A DNA stretch of 64,000 nucleotides from Pseudomonas sp. NBRC 111124. GTDB taxonomy: Bacteria > Pseudomonadota > Gammaproteobacteria > Pseudomonadales > Pseudomonadaceae. The notes under the pieces were generated by a model, which ran no database searches, was not told the origin of the DNA, and worked only from the letters and a program-made list of their open reading frames with translations. The stretch is from the NCBI RefSeq assembly GCF_001320245.1, contig NZ_BCBA01000055.1:62001-126000 (forward strand). The letters are read 5' to 3'. The translations under genes and the position numbers were made by a program. Positions 1 to 8,006 of this stretch are shown here, piece after piece. The stretch's first letter is position 1. Every line of letters begins with the position of its first letter.

Positions 1-90
1 CAGGCCATCGGCCGGCTCGAACTGGAGGAACGACTTGATGTAGTCGTCGCTGATTTCGTCACCAATCACCTGCTTCTTGTCTTTGCGCAT
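1..90 (-). CDS. PA4642-family conserved protein (N-terminal part only)
   Basis: This is the first 30 codons of a leftward gene whose remainder lies outside the window. The peptide begins MRKDKKQVIGDEISDDYIKS and ends near FLQFEPADGL at the window edge. I recognise this start as that of the small conserved pseudomonad protein called PA4642 family; its function is unknown to me. The start ATG is at 88-90, and the reading frame is open with pseudomonad codon use. Its place next to the cupin/hpt/upp genes matches the usual Pseudomonas order. Confidence 0.7.
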   Translation of the reverse strand, partial: MRKDKKQVIGDEISDDYIKSFLQFEPADGL

Positions 91-157
91 TGCCGGCTCC
101 AACTGACCATCATGGAATTTCGAAGGCCGGCAGTTTACCTCCCTCAGGCGGCACGCC

Positions 158-628
158 TCAACGCGAACGTACGGTACCGGTGTGCAGGTCGGCCCAGATG
201 TGGCCATTGGCGTAGGTCAGGAACTGCACATAGACGGTCTCGTTGCGCAGCAGGTCCATGATCACCCGGTAATCGCTGACCGGGTAATTCAGGCTCAAGG
301 TCCGGGTCTTTTCGTCGTACATCGGCTTCTTCAGGCTCTTGCCCGCTTCACCATCGAAATTGAGCAGCACCTGGCTGATGGTCGCGCCCTTGCTCAGCGG
401 CTTGCCTTTCAGGCGCATTTGCAGCGAAGCGGTGATCGGGATCGGCTGTTGGTCAGACTGGCGCTGGGCCCCGACCACCACCGAGTAGTCGGTCACTTGC
501 AACAATTGCTGACCGGTCGGCGCTTCCTGGCGCAGGGATTGGTCATCGGGCGGGAGGAACTGGCTGTGCAGCGGTGCGGCGGCGAGAGGTAGGCTCATCG
601 CCAGCAGCAGGGGAAGAATCGCACGCAT
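158..628 (-). CDS. Conserved secreted protein of unknown function
   Basis: The protein has 156 residues. Residues 1-18 form a Sec signal peptide (MRAILPLLLAMSLPLAAA), so the mature protein should be periplasmic or secreted. The ATG at 626-628 was chosen over upstream in-frame codons because AAGGAG sits 6 bases before it and the signal peptide starts exactly there. The mature part is hydrophilic, without membrane segments or cysteines, and looks beta-rich. I recognise no domain. It lies downstream of the cupin and hpt genes on the same strand and could be cotranscribed with them. No function can be assigned. Confidence 0.75.
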   Translation of the reverse strand: MRAILPLLLAMSLPLAAAPLHSQFLPPDDQSLRQEAPTGQQLLQVTDYSVVVGAQRQSDQQPIPITASLQMRLKGKPLSKGATISQVLLNFDGEAGKSLKKPMYDEKTRTLSLNYPVSDYRVIMDLLRNETVYVQFLTYANGHIWADLHTGTVRSR

Positions 629-680
629 GTGAGGCTCCTTGGCATGAAGGAGCACTCTAGCATGCAGGCAAGGGCAGACC

Positions 681-1154
681 TCAATCGAACTGCGCGAGCA
701 TCCAGGCCTGGTATTCAGCCACGCCGGCTTCACCTTCACGTGGCGCCCAGGGCGCGTGCTCACCCTCGACCAGCTGGCGATAAGGGCCGGCCTTGCATTC
801 GAACATGATGGTGTCGACGTCAAGCGCCACCAGGCCATGGTAGACGCCCGGCGGCAGATCCACCCCCATGCACTCGCCGCCAGCTTCGAGGAGGCGCGTG
901 CTGGTCAGCGCGCCCTGCTCATCGAACAGCAACAGACCGAGGCGGCCCTTGAGCACCAGCAAGGTTTCTGCCTTGTCGTCGCTCAGGTGCCGGTGCGGTG
1001 CGATATAGGTCGAGGGCTGCATGCCGATCGCCAGGCGGTGGCAAGGGTCTTCCATGTCATGAAAGTTGTGATGGTGCCGCAGACGCGGCGCATCGGCGGC
1101 TTTTTGCGCCAGCCCGGTCAACAACGTTTGGTCGATAAATGCAGGCTGGCTCAT
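681..1154 (-). CDS. WbuC-family cupin metalloprotein
   Basis: This 157-residue protein has a single cupin beta-barrel. The metal-binding region is visible as YIAPHRHLSDDKAETLLVLK (about residues 50-69), with two histidines and a glutamate of cupin motif 1. A second motif region, around DLPPGVYHGLVAL, supplies a further histidine. It resembles the WbuC family of small cupins, which also occur in some O-antigen clusters. No sugar or lipopolysaccharide genes are nearby here, so the substrate is unknown. It starts 2 bases after the stop of hpt and is probably translated from the same message. The family call is fairly sure; the role is open. Confidence 0.75.
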   Translation of the reverse strand: MSQPAFIDQTLLTGLAQKAADAPRLRHHHNFHDMEDPCHRLAIGMQPSTYIAPHRHLSDDKAETLLVLKGRLGLLLFDEQGALTSTRLLEAGGECMGVDLPPGVYHGLVALDVDTIMFECKAGPYRQLVEGEHAPWAPREGEAGVAEYQAWMLAQFD

Positions 1155-1156
1155 GG

Positions 1157-1714
1157 TTAAAGTCCCTTCACAGCGAAAATGCCGTTTGCGTTACGCCAGT
1201 AGCCTTTATAGTCCATTCCGTAACCGAAGATATAGCGATCGATGCAGGGCAGGCCGGCATAGCTGGCCTTCAGGCCCGGGCTGGCCTTGCGGTCGTGGTC
1301 CTTGTCGATCAGCACGGCGGTGTGCACCGCACGCGCACCGGCATGCTTGCAGAACTCGATGATGGCACTGAGCGTGTGGCCTTCGTCGAGGATGTCATCG
1401 ACGATCAGCACGTCACGGTCGATGAACGACACTTCCGGCTTGGCTTTCCAGAACAATTCGCCGCCGCTGGTCTGGTTGCGGTAACGGGTGGCATGGATGT
1501 ACGAGACCTCCAGCGGGAACTGCAGGTGTGTCAGCAGCTTGCCGGCGAAGATCAGGCCGCCGTTCATCACGCAGAACACCACAGGGTTGGTGTCGTGCAG
1601 GTCCTTGCTGATTTGCTCGCCGACCTTGGCGATGGCCGCTTCGACTTCGGCTTCGTTGTACAGGCAGTCTGCTTCGCACATGACTTGACGGATGTGCTCG
1701 AGATCGGCGGACAT
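1157..1714 (-). CDS. hpt: Hypoxanthine-guanine phosphoribosyltransferase
   Basis: The 185-residue enzyme salvages hypoxanthine and guanine to IMP and GMP with PRPP in the cytoplasm. The PRPP-binding loop is seen as DVLIVDDILDEGHTLS, with the paired acidic residues of type I phosphoribosyltransferases. The hood and purine-binding residues fit YIFGYGMDYKGYWRN near the C-terminus. The start MSADLEHIRQ at 1714 was preferred to longer in-frame starts because it gives the usual family length. The gene is divergent from upp across a 159-base region that must hold both promoters, so two salvage genes face each other. Confidence 0.92.
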   Translation of the reverse strand: MSADLEHIRQVMCEADCLYNEAEVEAAIAKVGEQISKDLHDTNPVVFCVMNGGLIFAGKLLTHLQFPLEVSYIHATRYRNQTSGGELFWKAKPEVSFIDRDVLIVDDILDEGHTLSAIIEFCKHAGARAVHTAVLIDKDHDRKASPGLKASYAGLPCIDRYIFGYGMDYKGYWRNANGIFAVKGL

Positions 1715-1826
1715 GGCGCTCTCCAGGGGGCATTTTGGAAAAGCGGGCAAAGGTACGCATCCGCTCGTCACAGATCAAGCATTTATGGACTAACGTGCAA
1801 AAGGACTACACGACAGCAAAGGCTGA

Positions 1827-1840
1827 ATAGATTAATCTAT
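1827..1840. promoter_or_regulatory. Perfect 14-bp palindrome between hpt and upp
   Basis: The sequence ATAGATTAATCTAT is a perfect palindrome, placed 33 bases before the upp start in the divergent hpt/upp promoter region. Its position and symmetry suggest an operator for a dimeric regulator or a small RNA hairpin. I know of no regulator with this site, so the function is inference only. Confidence 0.35.
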
Positions 1841-1873
1841 CGCGGTTTTTTTGCCCGCCTTTCGGAGCCCCCC

Positions 1874-2512
1874 ATGCCTACTCGTGAGATCCGTCATCCG
1901 CTGATCCGCCACAAGCTCGGCCTCATGCGCCGTGCCGATATCAGCACCAAGAATTTTCGCGAACTTGCCCAGGAAGTCGGCGCGCTACTGACCTACGAAG
2001 CCACCCAGGACCTGCCCCTCGAAACCTACGAGATCGACGGCTGGTGCGGCAAGGTGCAAGTTGAAAAAATCGCCGGCAAGAAGATCACCGTGGTGCCGAT
2101 CCTGCGCGCCGGTATCGGCATGCTCGACGGCGTGCTCAGCCTGATCCCGGGCGCCAAGGTCAGCGCTGTCGGCGTTGCTCGCAACGAAGAAACCCTCGAA
2201 GCACACACCTACCTGGAAAAACTCGCGCCGGACATCAACCAGCGCCTGGCCCTGATCATCGACCCGATGCTCGCCACCGGTGCCTCGATGGTCGCCACCA
2301 TTGACCTGCTGAAGAAGGCCGGCTGCAAGGAAATCCGCGCCATGGTGCTGGTCGCCGCGCCAGAAGGCATCAACGCCGTGGAGAAAGCCCACCCGGACGT
2401 ACAGATCTACACCGCCTCGGTCGACCAGCGCCTGAACGAACATGGTTACATCGTCCCAGGCCTGGGCGATGCCGGTGACAAGATCTTCGGCACCAAGCAG
2501 AAGGACGCCTGA
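1874..2512 (+). CDS. upp: Uracil phosphoribosyltransferase
   Basis: The 212-residue enzyme converts uracil and PRPP to UMP. The PRPP loop appears as LIIDPMLATGASMVATI, and the uracil-binding C-terminus as the region ending GYIVPGLGDAGDKIFGT; both are diagnostic. The N-terminus MPTREIRHPLIRHKLGLMR is typical of the family, so the start at 1874 was taken although the frame stays open far upstream. Two bases separate its stop from uraA, which encodes the matching permease, so upp-uraA form a uracil-uptake and salvage operon. Confidence 0.95.
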   Translation: MPTREIRHPLIRHKLGLMRRADISTKNFRELAQEVGALLTYEATQDLPLETYEIDGWCGKVQVEKIAGKKITVVPILRAGIGMLDGVLSLIPGAKVSAVGVARNEETLEAHTYLEKLAPDINQRLALIIDPMLATGASMVATIDLLKKAGCKEIRAMVLVAAPEGINAVEKAHPDVQIYTASVDQRLNEHGYIVPGLGDAGDKIFGTKQKDA

Positions 2513-2514
2513 CC

Positions 2515-3789
2515 ATGCAGGACGGCTTCAACGACCCGCTCTGGCGCCAGGTCGTCTCGGGCGCGCAGATGCTCTTCGTGGCATTCGGCGCGCTGGTGCT
2601 GATGCCACTGATCACCGGCCTCGACCCGAACGTGGCCCTGTTCACCGCCGGCATCGGCACCCTGTTGTTCCAGCTGGTTACCGGCCGTCAGGTACCGGTA
2701 TTCCTGGCTTCGAGCTTTGCCTTCATCACTCCGATCATCCTCGCCAAGGGCCAGTTCGGCCTGGCCGAGACCATGGGCGGCGTGATGGCGGCAGGTTTCG
2801 TGTACACCTTCATGGGCCTGATGGTGAAGGTCAAAGGCACCGGTTTCATCGACCGCATGCTGCCGCCGGTGGTGATCGGCCCGGTGATCATTTCCATCGG
2901 CCTGGCCATGGCCCCGATCGCCGCCAACATGGCGATGGGCAAGGGTGGTGATGGCGCGGCACTCATGCCGTACAAGACCGCCATGCTGATCTCCATGCCT
3001 GCGCTGCTGACGACCTTGATCGTCGCCGTGTTCGGCAAAGGCATTTTCCGCCTGGTGCCGATCATCTCCGGCGTACTGGTGGGCTTCGCCTTGTCGTTCG
3101 CCTTTGGCGTGGTCGACACCGCCAAGATCGCCGCTGCACCGTGGCTGGAAATCCCCAACTTCACCGCGCCGGCGTTCAACTGGCAGGCCATCCTGTTCAT
3201 CGTTCCGGTTGCCCTGGCGCCAGCGATCGAGCACATCGGCGGGGTGATTGCAGTCGGCAGCGTGACTGGCCGCGACTACCTGAAGAAGCCCGGCCTGCAC
3301 CGTACGCTGCTGGGTGACGGCCTGGCCACCACGGCAGCTGGCCTGTTCGGTGGCCCGCCCAATACCACCTACGCCGAAGTGACCGGCGCGGTGATGCTGA
3401 CCAAAAACTACAACCCGAAGATCATGACCTGGGCGGCGGTATTCGCCATCACCCTGGCCTTCATCGGCAAGTTCGGCGCGCTGCTGCAAAGCATCCCGGT
3501 CCCGGTGATGGGCGGCATTCTGTGCCTGCTGTTCGGCTCGATCGCGGCGGTGGGCATGAACACCATGATCCGCCACAAGATCGACCTGGCCGAAGCGCGC
3601 AACCTGGTGATCGTTTCGGTGACCCTGGTATTCGGTATTGGCGGCGTGCTGATCGGCAGCGGCGACGGCCCGGACGACTGGGGCCTCAAGGGTATTGCCC
3701 TGTGCGCTATCGTGGCCATTGCCCTGAACCTGATCCTGCCGGGCAATGATGGCTGGAAGCACAAGAAACTGGATGATCAGTTGCCTTGA
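2515..3789 (+). CDS. uraA: Uracil permease, NCS2 family
   Basis: This 424-residue inner-membrane protein has about 14 hydrophobic segments, as expected of NCS2 nucleobase:proton symporters. The segment PAIEHIGGVIAVGSVTG (about residues 235-251) carries the conserved glutamate and histidine of the substrate site in UraA-type carriers. A later FGGPPNTTYAEVTGAV stretch is the signature around the second half-site. It directly follows upp, which supports uracil as the substrate. The gene ends just before a terminator hairpin shared with the convergent hemH. Confidence 0.92.
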   Translation: MQDGFNDPLWRQVVSGAQMLFVAFGALVLMPLITGLDPNVALFTAGIGTLLFQLVTGRQVPVFLASSFAFITPIILAKGQFGLAETMGGVMAAGFVYTFMGLMVKVKGTGFIDRMLPPVVIGPVIISIGLAMAPIAANMAMGKGGDGAALMPYKTAMLISMPALLTTLIVAVFGKGIFRLVPIISGVLVGFALSFAFGVVDTAKIAAAPWLEIPNFTAPAFNWQAILFIVPVALAPAIEHIGGVIAVGSVTGRDYLKKPGLHRTLLGDGLATTAAGLFGGPPNTTYAEVTGAVMLTKNYNPKIMTWAAVFAITLAFIGKFGALLQSIPVPVMGGILCLLFGSIAAVGMNTMIRHKIDLAEARNLVIVSVTLVFGIGGVLIGSGDGPDDWGLKGIALCAIVAIALNLILPGNDGWKHKKLDDQLP

Positions 3790-3796
3790 AGCCTGT

Positions 3797-3815
3797 GGGG
3801 CTGCTTTGCAGCCCC
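3797..3815. terminator. Hairpin terminator between uraA and hemH
   Basis: GGGGCTGC and GCAGCCCC form an 8-bp perfect stem with a 3-base loop between two convergent genes. A short TTAATT follows on the plus strand. It probably terminates transcription from both sides. Confidence 0.6.
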
Positions 3816-3821
3816 CTTAAT

Positions 3822-4835
3822 TCAGGCCTTTTCGCACATCCCCGCCAACACTTTCACCCACTCCGGGTGATCATTCAGGCACGGCACCAGCACCAGCTCC
3901 TTGCCGCCCGCCTCGACAAACTGCTCGCTGCCACGCATGCCGATCTCTTCCAGCGTTTCAATGCAATCGGCAACGAACGCCGGGCACATCACCAGCAGCT
4001 TTTTCACCCCGGCCTTGGCCAGCTCGTCCAGGCGCGTCTCGGTGTAGGGTTCGATCCACTTGTCACGCCCCAACCGCGACTGGAAAGAGACCGACCACTT
4101 GCCATCCGGGATGCCCATCTTCGTCGCAAAGGCCTTGGCGGTGGCCAGGCACTGTCCGCGGTAACACACGGCACGCACCTCGGCACTGGCATCACGGCAG
4201 CAGTCGGCTGCGCGCAGATCATGCTTGCCGGTCGGGTAGAGCTTCTTCAGGTGCCGCTCCGGCAAGCCATGGAAGCTCAGCAGCAGATGGTCGAAATCCT
4301 GCTCAAGGTACGGACGGGCACTGGCAACCAGCGCATCGATGTACTCGGGATGGTCATAGAACGGCTGCAGCACACGCAGCTGCAACGGCAGCTGGCGCTC
4401 GGCCAGCGTCTGCCGTGCCTGTTCCACCACCGTGGTGACTGTGCTGTCGGCGAACTGTGGATAAAGCGGCGCCAGTGTCACCTTGCGCACACCTTGTGCT
4501 GCCAGACGCGCCAGCACCTCAGGCAGCGCCGGCTCGCCGTAGCGCATGGCAACTTCCACCGGCCCGTGCGGCCAGTGCTCGACCATCGCCGCCTGCAGGC
4601 GCCGGGTCAGCACAACCAGCGGCGAGCCTTCATCCCACCAGATCGAGGCATAGGCGTGCGCCGACTGCTCCGGGCGTTTGATCAGGATCAGCGACACCAG
4701 CAGCCGCCGCACCGGCCAGGGCAGGTCGACCACGTACGGGTCCATGAGGAACTGGTTGAGGTAGCGGCGCACATCGGCCACCGAAGTGGAGGCCGGGGAA
4801 CCGAGGTTGACCAGCAGCAGAGCGTGATCAGTCAT
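3822..4835 (-). CDS. hemH: Ferrochelatase
   Basis: The 337-residue enzyme inserts ferrous iron into protoporphyrin IX, the last step of protoheme synthesis. The N-terminus LLLVNLGSP and the active-site stretch LLLSFHGLPERHLK, with its catalytic histidine, are diagnostic. A later YRGQCLATA matches the conserved region of the bacterial enzyme. The start MTDHALLLVNLGS at 4835 was chosen because the family begins just ahead of NLGSP. It lies 13 bases after the TIGR01777-type epimerase on the same strand. It shares an intergenic region, through that gene, with a probable light-type operator. Confidence 0.95.
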   Translation of the reverse strand: MTDHALLLVNLGSPASTSVADVRRYLNQFLMDPYVVDLPWPVRRLLVSLILIKRPEQSAHAYASIWWDEGSPLVVLTRRLQAAMVEHWPHGPVEVAMRYGEPALPEVLARLAAQGVRKVTLAPLYPQFADSTVTTVVEQARQTLAERQLPLQLRVLQPFYDHPEYIDALVASARPYLEQDFDHLLLSFHGLPERHLKKLYPTGKHDLRAADCCRDASAEVRAVCYRGQCLATAKAFATKMGIPDGKWSVSFQSRLGRDKWIEPYTETRLDELAKAGVKKLLVMCPAFVADCIETLEEIGMRGSEQFVEAGGKELVLVPCLNDHPEWVKVLAGMCEKA

Positions 4836-4848
4836 GCAGCGTCCTATG

Positions 4849-5754
4849 TCAGAGGCGGCTGGACAGGTTGCCCAGGGCCGATTGCAGATCGTTGAAGCGG
4901 AAGGTGAAACCTGCTGCCAGCAAGCGCACCGGGCGCGCCCGCTGGCCACCAAGCAGCAAGGTCGACAGCTCGCCGAGGCTGGCCTTGAGCAACAGGCCGG
5001 GCATTGGCATGAACGCTGGCCGATGCAGCGCACGCCCCAGCGCCTTGGCGAAATCACGGTTGCGCACTGGCTCTGGCGCGCAGGCATTATAGGGACCGCT
5101 GGCATCCTTATGCTGCAAGAGAAAATCAATCAGGGCGATCTGGTCGTCGATATGCACCCACGGCATCCATTGCCGACCATCACCCAGCGGCCCGCCTAGC
5201 CCCAGCTTGTATGGCAGGCGCAGGCGCGACAAAAAGCCACCGTCACTGGCCAGCACCAGCCCGGTGCGCACCAGTACCACGCGCAAGCCAAGCTGCTGCG
5301 CACGCTGGGCGGTTTCTTCCCAGGCGATGCACAGTTGGCTGGCGAAGTCTTCGCGAACCGGCGGCGAGTTTTCAGTCAGCTCGCGCTCGCCGCCGTCGCC
5401 ATACCAGCCCACAGCGGAGCCGGAAATCAGCACCTCGGGGCGCTGCTCACGGCTGCCAAGCCACGCCAGCAATTGCTCGGTGAGCGTGATGCGGCTGGCC
5501 CACAGCAGGTTACGCCGCGAGCCCGACCAAGGCCGATCGGCGATCGGCGCACCGGCCAGATTGACTACCGCATCCACCTGCTCGTCGGCCCCCAAATCCT
5601 CCAGCCGGCCAATGCCACGCACCCCGCTACCACACAATCGCGGCACTTGTTCAGGGCGCCGGCTCCACACGGTAAGCCGATGGCCCTTGCCGAGCCAGTA
5701 CTGGCAAAGGTGCTTGCCGATCAACCCGGTACCACCTGTCAGCAATATATGCAT
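4849..5754 (-). CDS. TIGR01777-family NAD(P)-dependent epimerase
   Basis: This 301-residue protein has an N-terminal Rossmann fold with the dinucleotide motif GGTGLIGKHL (residues 6-15). A C-terminal DUF1731-like region contains LLLGGQRARPVRLLAAGF. It belongs to the YfcH/TIGR01777 group of atypical short-chain dehydrogenases, whose substrate is not established. The start at 5754 has GAGGA 8 bases upstream. Its promoter region, shared with the divergent renalase gene, contains a TATACA-N12-TGTACA site, so the epimerase and hemH behind it may be co-regulated with the light-response genes. The family call is firm; the reaction is unknown. Confidence 0.85.
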   Translation of the reverse strand: MHILLTGGTGLIGKHLCQYWLGKGHRLTVWSRRPEQVPRLCGSGVRGIGRLEDLGADEQVDAVVNLAGAPIADRPWSGSRRNLLWASRITLTEQLLAWLGSREQRPEVLISGSAVGWYGDGGERELTENSPPVREDFASQLCIAWEETAQRAQQLGLRVVLVRTGLVLASDGGFLSRLRLPYKLGLGGPLGDGRQWMPWVHIDDQIALIDFLLQHKDASGPYNACAPEPVRNRDFAKALGRALHRPAFMPMPGLLLKASLGELSTLLLGGQRARPVRLLAAGFTFRFNDLQSALGNLSSRL

Positions 5755-5868
5755 GGCTGTGTCCTCGCAGCGTGCGGCCATGGTCTATTTTTAAGAACAA
5801 GGCACTTTTCCAGACCAATCGCTCTCGGATAACCATAGGCCAACATGTCCTATGAAGCGGAATAACCT

Positions 5869-5892
5869 TATACAAAGATTGTGCATTGTACA
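5869..5892 (+). promoter_or_regulatory. LitR/PplR-type operator upstream of renalase
   Basis: TATACA, 12 bases, then TGTACA exactly fits the pattern T(G/A)TACA-N12-TGTA(C/T)A that I recall for the class II LitR regulators of P. putida. The right half overlaps a possible -35 (TTGTAC, 5886-5891), with a -10-like TAGTCT 17 bases on at 5909-5914, reading toward the renalase gene. That is the geometry expected for a MerR-family repressor. A gene for such a regulator lies 2 kb downstream. Confidence 0.65.
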
Positions 5893-5942
5893 GGTTTGCC
5901 TGTCAGCGTAGTCTGCCTACAGCAAGGTTCGAAGAGGCCATC

Positions 5943-6929
5943 ATGACAGTACCTATTGCCATCATCGGTGCCGGTATCGCCGGCCTGTCCGCCGCCCAGG
6001 CGCTGCAAAAGGCCGGGCAGTCTGTCCACTTGTTCGATAAAGGCCACGGCAGTGGCGGGCGCATGGCCAGCAAGCGCAGCGAGGCCGGCGCCCTCGACCT
6101 TGGCGCGCAGTACTTCACTGCCCGTGATCGGCGCTTCGTCGAGCAGGTGCAGCAGTGGGTCGCCGCCGGCTGGGCCGAGCAGTGGAAGCCGCAGCTGTAC
6201 AACTACCGCAACGGTGAACTCACCCCCTCTCCCGACGAACAGACCCGCTGGGTTGGCGTGCCGCGCATGAGCGCCATCACCCGCGGCCTGCTCAAAGATG
6301 TCACGGTCAATTTCGGCTGCCGCATTGCCGAGGTGTTCCGCGGCAAGCAGTTCTGGCACCTGCAGGACACCGAAGGATGCAGCCATGGCCCCTTCAGCCG
6401 CGTGGTGATTGCCGTGCCCGCGCCCCAGGCCACCCAGCTGCTGGCTGCCACACCCAAGCTCGCGGCTGTGGCGGCGGGTGTTCAGATGGAGCCGACCTGG
6501 GCCGTCGCCCTGGCCTTCCAGACAGCGCTGGATACGCCGATGCAAGGCTGCTTCGTGCAGGACAGCGCGCTCGACTGGCTGGCACGCAACCGCAGCAAGC
6601 CAGGCCGTGAAGAGCACCTCGACACCTGGGTGCTGCACGCCACGTCCGACTGGAGCAAGCAGCACATCGACTTGGCCAAGGAGGAAGTGATCGAACAACT
6701 GTGGGGCGAATTTGCCGAGCTGGTCGGCTGCGTAGTACCGCCGCCGAGCTTCGCCCTGGCCCACCGCTGGCTGTACGCACGGCCAGCCGGCAATCACGAA
6801 TGGGGGGCGCTGGCCGACGCCGACCAAGGCCTGTATGCCTGCGGCGACTGGTGCTTGTCTGGCCGCGTCGAAGGCGCCTGGCTCAGTGGCCAAGAAGCCG
6901 CGCGACGGCTGCTGGAACATCTTGAATGA
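5943..6929 (+). CDS. Bacterial renalase-type FAD-dependent oxidase
   Basis: The 328-residue flavoprotein starts with an FAD Rossmann motif (IAIIGAGIAGLSAAQAL). It continues with GSGGRMASKRSEAGALDLGA and ends with CGDWCLSGRVEGAWLSGQEA, the FAD-pyrophosphate end motif of the amine-oxidase superfamily. I recognise close similarity over the whole length to the renalase characterised from Pseudomonas syringae pv. phaseolicola. That enzyme oxidises misformed dihydro-NAD(P) isomers back to NAD(P)+ and passes electrons to oxygen. The start at 5943 follows GAAGAGG. The operator and promoter just upstream suggest light control, linking cofactor-damage repair to light stress; that link is inference. Confidence 0.85.
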   Translation: MTVPIAIIGAGIAGLSAAQALQKAGQSVHLFDKGHGSGGRMASKRSEAGALDLGAQYFTARDRRFVEQVQQWVAAGWAEQWKPQLYNYRNGELTPSPDEQTRWVGVPRMSAITRGLLKDVTVNFGCRIAEVFRGKQFWHLQDTEGCSHGPFSRVVIAVPAPQATQLLAATPKLAAVAAGVQMEPTWAVALAFQTALDTPMQGCFVQDSALDWLARNRSKPGREEHLDTWVLHATSDWSKQHIDLAKEEVIEQLWGEFAELVGCVVPPPSFALAHRWLYARPAGNHEWGALADADQGLYACGDWCLSGRVEGAWLSGQEAARRLLEHLE

Positions 6930-6945
6930 CGTCACACTGCAAGGC

Positions 6946-6969
6946 TATACAAAAAATAGTAGTTGCATA
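6946..6969 (+). promoter_or_regulatory. LitR/PplR-type operator, distal copy before the ybgA-like gene
   Basis: TATACA, 12 bases, then TGCATA is a near match to the T(G/A)TACA-N12-TGTA(C/T)A pattern. It begins 17 bases after the renalase stop codon. Its start is exactly 50 bases from the start of the proximal site at 6996, about five helical turns, so bound regulators would lie on the same face of the DNA. Confidence 0.5.
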
Positions 6970-6995
6970 AGTTTCTGGCTGTGCTGGAATGAACT

Positions 6996-7019
6996 TGTAC
7001 GCGCTCGCTTCTATGTACA
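6996..7019 (+). promoter_or_regulatory. LitR/PplR-type operator, proximal copy before the ybgA-like gene
   Basis: TGTACG, 12 bases, then TGTACA matches the light-regulator operator pattern with one change in the left half. It can also be read as the wider inverted repeat CTTGTAC/GTACAAG. It ends 18 bases before the start codon of the four-gene operon that includes the MerR regulator gene itself, so autoregulation is likely. Confidence 0.6.
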
Positions 7020-7037
7020 AGTTTTCCGGAGACAGCC

Positions 7038-8006
7038 ATGCACAAACCTGCCCTTTCACATAAGCCACGTATCGCCATCAGCGCCTGCCTGACCGGCCAT
7101 AGCGTGCGCTACAACGGCGGGCACAAGGCATCCGACCTGTGCCGTGAGCAACTGGAAGCGCATTTCGAATGGCATCCGGTGTGCCCCGAGGTCGCCATTG
7201 GCCTGGGCGTGCCACGTGACCCCATTCGCCTGGTGGGTGACCCCGCGCACCCCGCCGTGGTCGGCACACGTAATCCCGGCATGGATGTTACCGGCTCGCT
7301 GCGCAACTATGCCGAGCAGATGGCCGACGAGCTCGATGACATCTGTGGCTACATCTTCATGCAGAAGTCGCCTTCCTGTGGCCTAGAGCGGGTCAAGGTC
7401 TATCAGGACAACGGCCACCCCGCGCAGCAAGGCGGCACAGGAGCCTATGCCGCTGCCTTCTGTGCCCGCCGCCCGGACCTGCCAGTCGAGGAAGAAGGCC
7501 GCCTGCACGACCCGGTACTGCGCGAGAACTTCATCAGCCGCGTCTATGCCTACGCCGACTGGCAGCAACTGCGGGCACAAGGCTTGAGCCGTGGCGCCCT
7601 GGTGCGCTTCCATTCACGCTACAAGTACCTGCTGATGGCGAACAACCCCCAGGCCTATCGCCAGCTCGGCCGCCTGCTGGGCAGCATGAGCCGCGAAGAC
7701 GACCCGGAGCAGGTCGGGCCGCGCTATTTCAGCCAGCTGATGCAGGCCCTGCGCCGTTGCGCCAGCCGTGGTACCCACTGCAACGTTCTGCAACACCTGA
7801 GCGGCTACTTCAAGGATGCGCTGACACAGCAGGACAAGGCCGAACTGCAGCACATCATCGGCCAATACCAGCAAGGGGAAGTGCCGCTGGTGGTGCCGCT
7901 GACCTTGCTCAAGCATCACTTGCGCAAGCACCCATATCCTTATTTGCTGCAACAGACCTACCTGCAACCTCACCCTGACAGCCTGGGCTTGCGTAATGCT
8001 GTCTGA
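7038..8006 (+). CDS. YbgA-like protein (DUF523 plus DUF1722)
   Basis: The 322-residue protein joins two domains. The N-terminal DUF523 (about residues 8-155) has the cysteine motifs ISACLTG and QKSPSCGLERVK. The C-terminal DUF1722 (about 190-310) has RFHSRYKYLLMANNPQAYRQ. The two cysteine motifs could bind a metal or an iron-sulfur cluster. Genes of this family (E. coli ybgA) lie next to photolyase genes in many bacteria, as here, but the activity is unestablished. It is the first gene of a light-type operon and overlaps the regulator gene by 11 bases. GGAGA precedes the start. Confidence 0.85.
   Translation: MHKPALSHKPRIAISACLTGHSVRYNGGHKASDLCREQLEAHFEWHPVCPEVAIGLGVPRDPIRLVGDPAHPAVVGTRNPGMDVTGSLRNYAEQMADELDDICGYIFMQKSPSCGLERVKVYQDNGHPAQQGGTGAYAAAFCARRPDLPVEEEGRLHDPVLRENFISRVYAYADWQQLRAQGLSRGALVRFHSRYKYLLMANNPQAYRQLGRLLGSMSREDDPEQVGPRYFSQLMQALRRCASRGTHCNVLQHLSGYFKDALTQQDKAELQHIIGQYQQGEVPLVVPLTLLKHHLRKHPYPYLLQQTYLQPHPDSLGLRNAV

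Noticed and set aside
1139..1873. Upstream extension of the upp reading frame to 1139
   Set aside because: The frame is open by chance opposite hpt; the conserved N-terminus of uracil phosphoribosyltransferase begins at 1874.
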